NCBI RefSeq assembly: GCF_001723355.1 | Contig: NZ_LPWE01000011.1 | Span: 124,001-188,000, forward strand | DNA: 64,000 bases | From: Methyloceanibacter stevinii | Lineage (GTDB): Bacteria > Pseudomonadota > Alphaproteobacteria > Rhizobiales > Methyloligellaceae | Direction of reading: 5' to 3' | Part shown: positions 58,286 to 64,000 of the stretch, piece by piece | Layout: the number at the start of each line of letters is the position of its first letter | Numbering within the stretch: the first letter of the stretch is position 1 | The notes under the pieces: generated by a model | Told to the model about the DNA's origin: nothing | Seen by the model: only the letters and a program-made list of their open reading frames with translations | Databases searched by the model: none | Position numbers and translations under genes: made by a program

Positions 58286-60175
58286 ATGAGAATGAGTTTC
58301 GGTGTGCTTGCCGGCACCGTCGTCGCAGTGACGATGGGCATGTCTGGTCAGGCCTTTTCAATGAACTCCGACGAGGAGCAGCTAAAGCGCATGGCTGATC
58401 CCGACCAGTGGCCCGCCCCTGGTCGCGACTTTGAGCTGACGCGTCACAGCACGCTCTCAGACATTACGACCGATAACGTCAACAAGCTGCAGATGTCTTG
58501 GGCCCAGGGCACGAACGCCCTTCGTGGTCACGAGGGTCAGCCGCTTGTGATCAAGGACGTTGGTGGCAAGACCATGCTGTTCATGGTTTCTGGTTGCCCG
58601 TCCATGGCCAACTGTAACGTTGTTCAGGCTCTCGATTTGACGGATGCCGACAACCCGAAGCAGGTTTGGTCGTATGTCAAGAAGACCGACCGTGACGAGT
58701 CGGCTGTGCCGCGCGCTTGCTGCGACACCGTCAACCGTGGCGGCTCCTATGCCGATGGCAAGTTCGTTTATGGCACTCTCGATGGTTTCGTGATTGCCCT
58801 GGACGGCCAGACCGGTAAGGAAGTTTGGGTCGTCAAGTACGCCTATCCCGAGAAGGGTGAGACCATCACGCCGCCTCCGTTGATAGCCGATAACAAGGTT
58901 ATTATGGGCTTTGGTGGCGATGAGTTCGCCGCTCGTGGCCGCGTTGCCGCCTTCAATCTTGCGGACGGTTCCGAGGCTTGGGTGTGCCACAGCACGGGTT
59001 CCGAAAAGGGCGTGTGCCTGACGCCTGAAACCAACAAGGCCAACCCCCAATTCGGTCAGGCTGGTGAGGATCTTGGTATCAAGACCTTCCCCGGTGAGGA
59101 CTACAAGATTGGTGGTGGTGCTGCTTGGGGTTGGTATTCCTACGATCCCGAGCTGAAGCTGGTCTACTACGCGACCGGCAACCCCGGCCTGTGGAGCCCA
59201 TCCTATCGTTGCCCCGATAAGACCCATGAGGAGTGCAACACTGGTGCGTTCGACAACAAGTGGTCGATGACGATCTTCGCTCGCAAGGTCGACAACGGCG
59301 ACGCTGTCTGGGCCTACCAGATGACTCCGTTTGACCAGTGGGACTATGACGGCATCAACGAGAACATTCTTACCGACATGGACATCGACGGTAAGAAGGT
59401 GAAGGCTCTCACCCACTTCGACCGTAACGGCTTTGCCTATGTCTTGGATCGTACCGACGGTACCCTTCTGCGCGCCACGAAATACGTGACGACGGACTGG
59501 GCCGAGAAGATCGATATGAAGACAGGCCGTCCGATCAAGGTGCGTGACCACTCGCCGCTCGAAGTTGGCCGCAACGTCTCGACTTGCCCGTCTGCTATGG
59601 GTGGCAAGGATCGCCAGCCGGGTGCCGTTGATCCAAAGGAGCCGAACATCTTCTACATGCCCACCAACAACTGGTGCATGGAGCTCGAGCCTCAGGAGCG
59701 CACGCACACGAACCAGGGCACGGTCTACGTGTTCGCGAACGTGTACATGTATCCTGAGAAGGAAGGTGTGACCGGCAAGATCAAGAAGTACGACGTCCTG
59801 ACGGGTAAGACGCTCTGGGAGATCCCGGATCCGTATCCGAACTGGGCCGGTACGATGGTCACCGACGGTGGTCTGATGTTCTACGGTTCGCTGGGCGGTG
59901 ACTTCCGCGCTGTCGACCGGAATTCCGGCAAGGTTCTTTGGAGCCGCAAGCTGGGTTCGGGCATCATCGCCAACCCGATCACCTACAAGGTTGGTGGCAA
60001 GCAGTACGTCGGCGTCTACTCCGGCATTGGCGGCTGGATCGGTCTTCCGGTCACCGCTGGTCTGGACCTGAGCGACAAGTTCGGCGCCATCGGTGCGACG
60101 GCCATGACCAAGGCCGCTGGCCTGCAGCATATCCCGCAGGGCGGTACGCTGAACGTCTTCCGTCTCTACGAGTAG
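58286..60175 (+). CDS. xoxF: PQQ-dependent methanol dehydrogenase, XoxF type (lanthanide-dependent)
   Basis: A complete 629-residue periplasmic quinoprotein, signal peptide included (ends near MSGQAFS). It oxidises methanol, and some members formaldehyde, with electrons passing to a cytochrome c. The conserved adjacent cysteine pair is at 145-146 (RACCDTVNRGG) and the active site is QWDYDGINEN at about residues 351-360. The second Asp (D355) is the extra metal ligand of XoxF; calcium-type MxaF has Ala there (WDFAG). No xoxG, xoxJ or pqq gene is in the window. Codon use is distinctly rich in GGT/CGT-type codons, as in a highly expressed gene. Confidence 0.95.
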   Translation: MRMSFGVLAGTVVAVTMGMSGQAFSMNSDEEQLKRMADPDQWPAPGRDFELTRHSTLSDITTDNVNKLQMSWAQGTNALRGHEGQPLVIKDVGGKTMLFMVSGCPSMANCNVVQALDLTDADNPKQVWSYVKKTDRDESAVPRACCDTVNRGGSYADGKFVYGTLDGFVIALDGQTGKEVWVVKYAYPEKGETITPPPLIADNKVIMGFGGDEFAARGRVAAFNLADGSEAWVCHSTGSEKGVCLTPETNKANPQFGQAGEDLGIKTFPGEDYKIGGGAAWGWYSYDPELKLVYYATGNPGLWSPSYRCPDKTHEECNTGAFDNKWSMTIFARKVDNGDAVWAYQMTPFDQWDYDGINENILTDMDIDGKKVKALTHFDRNGFAYVLDRTDGTLLRATKYVTTDWAEKIDMKTGRPIKVRDHSPLEVGRNVSTCPSAMGGKDRQPGAVDPKEPNIFYMPTNNWCMELEPQERTHTNQGTVYVFANVYMYPEKEGVTGKIKKYDVLTGKTLWEIPDPYPNWAGTMVTDGGLMFYGSLGGDFRAVDRNSGKVLWSRKLGSGIIANPITYKVGGKQYVGVYSGIGGWIGLPVTAGLDLSDKFGAIGATAMTKAAGLQHIPQGGTLNVFRLYE

Positions 60176-60189
60176 AGTCTCCACCAGTC

Positions 60190-60218
60190 GTGCTCGATGT
60201 TCACGAGGCGTCGAGCAC
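60190..60218 (+). terminator. Hairpin after xoxF
   Basis: An 8-bp perfect stem, GTGCTCGA and TCGAGCAC, with a 13-base loop begins 14 bases after the xoxF stop codon. No T-run follows, so it may terminate or protect the xoxF mRNA 3' end. Confidence 0.5.
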
Positions 60219-60348
60219 AACTGGCTCCCTCGCCCGGTGCCGCAAGGCATCCGGGCGCTAGTTGGTGCCCGGACCGTCGGCAATGATAGGATTGGTACCA
60301 ATGCCAACGAGCTAGCCAGCAGGTCGTACGACTGAGAGGTGCCACTCG

Positions 60349-61164
60349 GTGAGAACCAGCAGTATGCATCATGAAGCAGCCGGCCTGCAGAGGAACGGGG
60401 CTGTCGCATTCTTTCGACAGATGTCAGCCTTTGCCTTGGTCATACTGATTTCGATCCTGTCCCAAACGACTACAGTGTGTGCACGGGACGAGCGTCATGT
60501 TCCGTGTACCGAGGACGCGGTCCTTGTGTTCGATGCCTCTGGTTCCATGTCGGGTAATGGCTGGGGATACGGCAGCGAAAGTGCTCACACGGTTAGCCGC
60601 ATAGATCGGGTGAGGTCTGCGCTCGAGAAAGTCTTGCCGAATGTCACCCGTTTCCGCCGCGTGGGCCTGGTGATCTACGGGCCAACACGGACTCCGGGGC
60701 TGCCAAACCAGTGCAACAACATAGAGGCGAGCTTGGCGCCGACCGCAGATGCCGACGAACAAATTTTGACAATTGTCAGGGGCCTGGTGCCCGCTGGTGG
60801 CACACCATTGACGCGAGCCGTCGAGGAAGCCGCTGACCTGCTCGATTATCGCAACAATCCCGGCGTCGTCCTCCTGCTAACGGATGGGGAAGATACGTGC
60901 GGCGGGTCCCCCTGCGACGTGGGCAAGGCACTCCACGCTGATGCTGAGCAGCTGACGGTTCATGTCATTAGTTTGCGCGTGAGGGGATTGTCTTGGACGG
61001 GAGAGGCAAGCATCGTCCAGACGCGGTGTTTGGCTGAACAAAATGCGGGTCTGTATCTCTCTCCGGAGAGTACTGAAGAGCTGGTTGAAGCGCTTGAGAA
61101 GACTTTGAGCTGCCCCAATGTAAGTAGTGTCAGCAGCCGCAACGGGTTCACCGCCAATCACTAA
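60349..61164 (+). CDS. Exported von Willebrand factor A domain protein
   Basis: A 271-residue protein with an N-terminal hydrophobic export segment (AFALVILISILSQ) and a VWA domain, whose MIDAS start is VLVFDASGSMSGNGW near residue 57, then GGTPLTRAVEEAADLL and VLLLTDGEDTCGGSPCD. Several cysteines suggest disulfides. VWA proteins accompany methanol dehydrogenases in some operons (MxaC/MxaL), but this one does not closely resemble them. A GTG at 60349 is given; an ATG lies at 60364. It follows xoxF by 173 bases. Confidence 0.75.
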   Translation: MRTSSMHHEAAGLQRNGAVAFFRQMSAFALVILISILSQTTTVCARDERHVPCTEDAVLVFDASGSMSGNGWGYGSESAHTVSRIDRVRSALEKVLPNVTRFRRVGLVIYGPTRTPGLPNQCNNIEASLAPTADADEQILTIVRGLVPAGGTPLTRAVEEAADLLDYRNNPGVVLLLTDGEDTCGGSPCDVGKALHADAEQLTVHVISLRVRGLSWTGEASIVQTRCLAEQNAGLYLSPESTEELVEALEKTLSCPNVSSVSSRNGFTANH

Positions 61165-61239
61165 GCGGGCTTGTCGTGCAAAGCCCGAGAGCGGAGATGT
61201 GGATAGAGACTTGAAGCGGGAGCCGTCGAGGTTGGAAAC

Positions 61240-62040
61240 GTGATTGACCGCAATTGTTCAGAACGCAGTGCGATATCCGACGGAGCGATATCTGAAGAAC
61301 ACTCATCGGCCGCGAATGGAAAGAGCGAGACAATCGCGAAGGAACTTGCGCGAGACGGAGTTTCATTCCGGACCGGCAATGAGATGCGCTCGATATTGGG
61401 CCCCGGGAGCCTGAATGCGTGGTTGGCATTTACCTCATGCTGGGATGACCTCGGTGTGGATTCATACATGGCTGACGGTGGTCGCTATAGGCGTAGGCGG
61501 TTCGCCGTATTCACTGCCAAAGATGGGTCTATCCAACGCGCCACCCACCAGCCGCACTACCAGAGTCGCGACTACAACCCCGTGAATGGCGGCGTAGAAC
61601 GCTGGTTCCTGCCGATCGAAACTGCCACTGTTGAGAACCACTTTGCACAGAGACTGCTTGGCTGCTGCACCATGCTGTTTGACGTATGCGCCGGGCAGGA
61701 AGACGTGAGCCCCCGCTGGCATATCGAAATGCATCAGTTTCGGATTGAGGCGACTGCAACCGAAACGGGATCGCCAACGCCGGAGGGGGCCCATCGTGAC
61801 GGTGTGGATTTCGTAAGCGTTATGCTGATCGATCGGATCAACGTCGCCAGCGGCGTAACGCAGATCTACGATCCGTCTGGCAAACCATTGGGAGAGTTCA
61901 CGTTGACCAATCCGCTTGACACGGTGTTCCTGGACGACCGTCGTGTCTTTCATGGTGTTACCCCGATCGAGCCGCTCGATCCGACAATGAAGACCTTCCG
62001 CGATGTCTTGGTGCTGACGTACCGCCGGGTTTGTAACTAG
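61240..62040 (+). CDS. 2OG-Fe(II) dioxygenase family protein (2OG-Fe_Oxy_2 type)
   Basis: A 266-residue protein with a GTG start. The C-terminal half matches PF10014: the iron motif HxD in EGAHRDGVDFVSVML and the distal histidine in LDDRRVFHGVTPIEP, with TFRDVLVLTYRR holding the likely 2OG-binding arginine. The group includes free-amino-acid hydroxylases such as isoleucine dioxygenase; substrate unknown. It follows the VWA gene by 75 bases on the same strand. Confidence 0.78.
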   Translation: MIDRNCSERSAISDGAISEEHSSAANGKSETIAKELARDGVSFRTGNEMRSILGPGSLNAWLAFTSCWDDLGVDSYMADGGRYRRRRFAVFTAKDGSIQRATHQPHYQSRDYNPVNGGVERWFLPIETATVENHFAQRLLGCCTMLFDVCAGQEDVSPRWHIEMHQFRIEATATETGSPTPEGAHRDGVDFVSVMLIDRINVASGVTQIYDPSGKPLGEFTLTNPLDTVFLDDRRVFHGVTPIEPLDPTMKTFRDVLVLTYRRVCN

Positions 62041-62142
62041 TCCCCCAGCAAGCCGACCAAGGCGTCGATTTTGGTCTTGGCCGCCCGTTCCGCCTCTTGT
62101 CTAACACCACCGACACCGCTCATTGCGTATTCACGTCAGTCG

Positions 62143-62652
62143 CTACTGAGCCAAATGCTCTAGCGAAAAGAGGTGTTGGGTCTTCGCCAGCGGTGCATGA
62201 CAGGACCGGCATGTGTTGAGATCTTTGTTCAGGCGTTCGCCATCGGGAGCAAATATCGCAAAGTCCCAATCGCCGTTCTTTAGCTCGTCAGGAAACTTGG
62301 CGCCCCATCCCTCGCCTTTCTCCATCACTGCAACGGCGGCCAACTTGTCACGCACACGCCGTCCGAGAGAGCTGGTCACGACATTACCGTCATCGTCCTT
62401 CTTGGCCTTAAATACCTCGCCCACAATGACCGACCCAGCGGGGAGCTCGCGCCCTTGCTTCGCGGCCTCAATCGCCACATTGTTCGCAAACAGGCGAATG
62501 ATTTGATCGGGGTTCTGCACCCGATCGAGACTCAGATAGTTCTCGAACTGAGTCTTGTAGTCCCTAGGAAACGAAATTCGCTCTTCATCGGCGCTTGCCA
62601 TGCTTGCTGCCAGTACAAGTCCAAGCGCGAACGTGTAGCCCTTGCGTGTCAT
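62143..62652 (-). CDS. Cytochrome P460/c'-beta family protein
   Basis: A 169-residue exported protein with a signal peptide and the P460 domain: FPRDYKTQFENYLSLDRVQN, ANNVAIEAAKQGRELPAGSV, KNGDWDFAIFAPDG and the heme motif CRSCH followed by APL. Cytochromes P460 oxidise hydroxylamine or bind NO. The crosslinking lysine of true P460 cannot be confirmed by eye. It is divergent from the NsrR-like regulator. Confidence 0.88.
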   Translation of the reverse strand: MTRKGYTFALGLVLAASMASADEERISFPRDYKTQFENYLSLDRVQNPDQIIRLFANNVAIEAAKQGRELPAGSVIVGEVFKAKKDDDGNVVTSSLGRRVRDKLAAVAVMEKGEGWGAKFPDELKNGDWDFAIFAPDGERLNKDLNTCRSCHAPLAKTQHLFSLEHLAQ

Positions 62653-62802
62653 GAATACCTCCCCTTCTCGATCGCCCCGCAGTTGCTCTGCGATAATAAT
62701 AGGTATCCATCATACTTATTTTAGTGCTAAGCATTCAAGGACGTTCTGGAGGGTCTGACTTCGCATTCTGACGAGGAACTTTTCCTATGAATGGAGCGGC
62801 CA

Positions 62803-63252
62803 ATGAGACTTACCCGACATTCCGACTATTCACTGCGTGTGCTGATGTACCTGGCAGCGTTTCCCGACCGACTGGCGACGGCCGAGCAGATCGCAGCTGC
62901 GTACAATATCTCGCACCATCACATCATGAAGGTCGTTCAACGGCTCGCGCGGCTGGGTCTTATCGAGACGCTACGGGGACGTAACGGCGGCATTCGGCTG
63001 GCTCAGCCGCCCGAGAAAATCACCATCGGTGCAGTTGTTCGAGCGACGGAGGAAGATTTCGACCTTGTGGAGTGCTTCCGAACGACGACCGCGTGCTGCA
63101 TCACGCCGGTTTGCCGTCTACAAACTGCGCTGCGTGATGCGCTGGGAGCGTATCTGGGAGTCCTCGATGAGTGGACGCTGGACGAGCTGACGATCAGTTC
63201 GAGCGGTTTTGCAGATTCTCTCCGGCAGCACCTTGCCGTCAGTCCAGCTTGA
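62803..63252 (+). CDS. nsrR: Rrf2 family transcriptional regulator, NsrR-like
   Basis: A 149-residue Rrf2 winged-helix regulator: RLTRHSDYSLRVLMYLAAF, HHHIMKVVQRLARLGLIETL, RGRNGGIRLAQPPEKITIGA. The C-terminal cysteine run ECFRTTTACCITPVCRLQTA gives the three cysteines expected for a [2Fe-2S] or [4Fe-4S] cluster of the NO sensor NsrR. Start at ATG 62803, preceded by GGAG; an ATG at 62791 would add 4 residues. Its divergent partner is cytochrome P460. Confidence 0.85.
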   Translation: MRLTRHSDYSLRVLMYLAAFPDRLATAEQIAAAYNISHHHIMKVVQRLARLGLIETLRGRNGGIRLAQPPEKITIGAVVRATEEDFDLVECFRTTTACCITPVCRLQTALRDALGAYLGVLDEWTLDELTISSSGFADSLRQHLAVSPA

Positions 63253-63382
63253 TCCCAATGCATGTTCTGCGCAGCAGCCTGATGGCTGCGGCATTGGCCG
63301 ACAACGCCTGCTGAGTGCGTTCCGTCTCGGCGCCGTACAAGGGAACGGGCGAGCAGTCAAATACTGAAGGGAACTAGTCATT

Positions 63383-63811
63383 TTGCACCTAGTGGACATC
63401 GCAGAGAGGATATTGTCGGAGACATCCGAGGCCATTCTGTATGCAGATCAAGATGGCGTTATCCGGCTGTGGAACGGTGGCTGCGAGCGCATGTTTGGCT
63501 TCGCAGCGCGGGAAGCTGTTGGTCGGCCGCTCGACATCATAATCCCCACCAACCTGCGGGCACGTCATCGGCAAGGCTACTCAAACACAGTGCGGACCGG
63601 CGTCACGCGCTACGCTGCGGGAGCATTGCTGTCCGTGCCTGCCATAAGGAAGGACGGAGCGCGTATTTCGATTGAGTTCTCTATTACCCCATTTCGGAGT
63701 GCTGAGGGAAAGATTGTTGGTATGGCAGCTATCATCCGTGACGTTTCTGAGCGGTTTGCCGAGATCAAGAGACTCAAAAGGCAGCTTGTCGACTCAACAA
63801 CACCTGATTGA
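63383..63811 (+). CDS. Stand-alone PAS-domain protein
   Basis: A 142-residue PAS (S-box) protein with ILYADQDGVIRLWNGGCERM, the FAAREAVGRPLDIIIPTNLR segment and a PAC-like end (EGKIVGMAAIIRDVSERFAE), with no output domain in frame. The TTG at 63383 is the only reasonable start. The 189 bases to the window end show no clear gene, so a downstream part cannot be excluded. Possible small-molecule or heme sensor. Confidence 0.75.
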   Translation: MHLVDIAERILSETSEAILYADQDGVIRLWNGGCERMFGFAAREAVGRPLDIIIPTNLRARHRQGYSNTVRTGVTRYAAGALLSVPAIRKDGARISIEFSITPFRSAEGKIVGMAAIIRDVSERFAEIKRLKRQLVDSTTPD

Positions 63812-64000
63812 ACGAAGGGCGCAAAACGCATGGAGCGCGGGTTCTGGAATATCTTGGTGCCAGCGGACGGGCCGTAGGTCGAGCCCGATAGTGCCCGGAG
63901 TCGCCTCGGTCGCAGTGTGGTCCCTAGTTTGAATGGAGAGGGACACTGGTTGGTAGGCACTCATGTGCTGGAACGGATTGTCACCAAGATGTGGTGGTTA

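Noticed and set aside
58457-60409. 650-codon minus-strand frame
   Set aside because: Antisense shadow of xoxF; arises from its codon use.
1-64000. CRISPR arrays and insertion sequences
   Set aside because: No regularly spaced direct repeats and no transposase gene were seen; the only tandem repeats are the 13-bp set and the in-gene DUF3300 duplication.

Overview
The window is high-GC DNA with tightly packed, often translationally coupled genes (many ATGA, GTGA or TAATG junctions). Gene content points to an alphaproteobacterial, probably Hyphomicrobiales (Rhizobiales), methylotroph with denitrification potential, in the style of Hyphomicrobium or Methyloceanibacter. The clues are a XoxF-type (lanthanide) methanol dehydrogenase, a NarGHJI operon with a fused NarK1-NarK2 transporter, NnrS and an NsrR-like regulator, a serine recombinase-DUF2924-DUF3489 element typical of alphaproteobacteria, and many small families common in that order. 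The genus is inference; there is no rRNA to fix it.

Layout. 1-18.3 kb is housekeeping: the end of a PPK2 kinase, an O-methyltransferase/FAD-oxidase pair, TsaC/Sua5, an HDAC-like deacetylase, xseB-dxs, two adjacent SET-domain proteins, tlyA, an RlmD-like methyltransferase, an aroC-DCC-DUF4166-sirtuin operon, a CHAP-like secreted protein, fabI, a surface antigen, pdxH, a DUF1499 protein and an MBL hydrolase. 18.5-28.5 kb is a cell-envelope block: an OprC-like TonB receptor with a DUF2946 protein, and divergently an outer-membrane protein, two tandem exported DUF3604 proteins, a parvulin-type PPIase and a HupE/UreJ-type membrane protein. 28.6-34.1 kb holds a DUF3300/DUF2950 pair and an ECF sigma factor coupled to a membrane-anchored VWA protein. 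Two tRNA genes (Pro-CGG, Gln-TTG) precede a compact mobile element at about 34.6-41.4 kb with a serine recombinase and an isolated terminase large subunit. 41.8-56 kb is a nitrate-respiration island: narGHJI, a PPIase, a CRP/FNR regulator, nnrS, a DUF6455 protein, a porin and narK. 56.6-64 kb has a MocR regulator divergent from xoxF, then a VWA protein, a 2OG-Fe dioxygenase, a cytochrome P460 divergent from an Rrf2/NsrR regulator, and a PAS protein.

How it may fit together. XoxF feeds electrons from methanol to the respiratory chain, and NarGHI with NarK could use nitrate as the terminal acceptor. The CRP/FNR protein, NnrS, NsrR-like protein and cytochrome P460 are plausible handlers of the nitric oxide that results. 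The 18.5-28.5 kb block looks like an envelope uptake/processing system of unknown substrate, with copper or another metal as the best guess.

A caution runs through the annotation. At least 12 genes are interrupted, and all of the roughly 16 frame breaks I could resolve are explained by loss of one single base, several in short G/C or T runs. That uniform direction suggests base-deletion errors in the sequence rather than real gene decay. I therefore give the full extent of each such gene as one CDS and mark the break.
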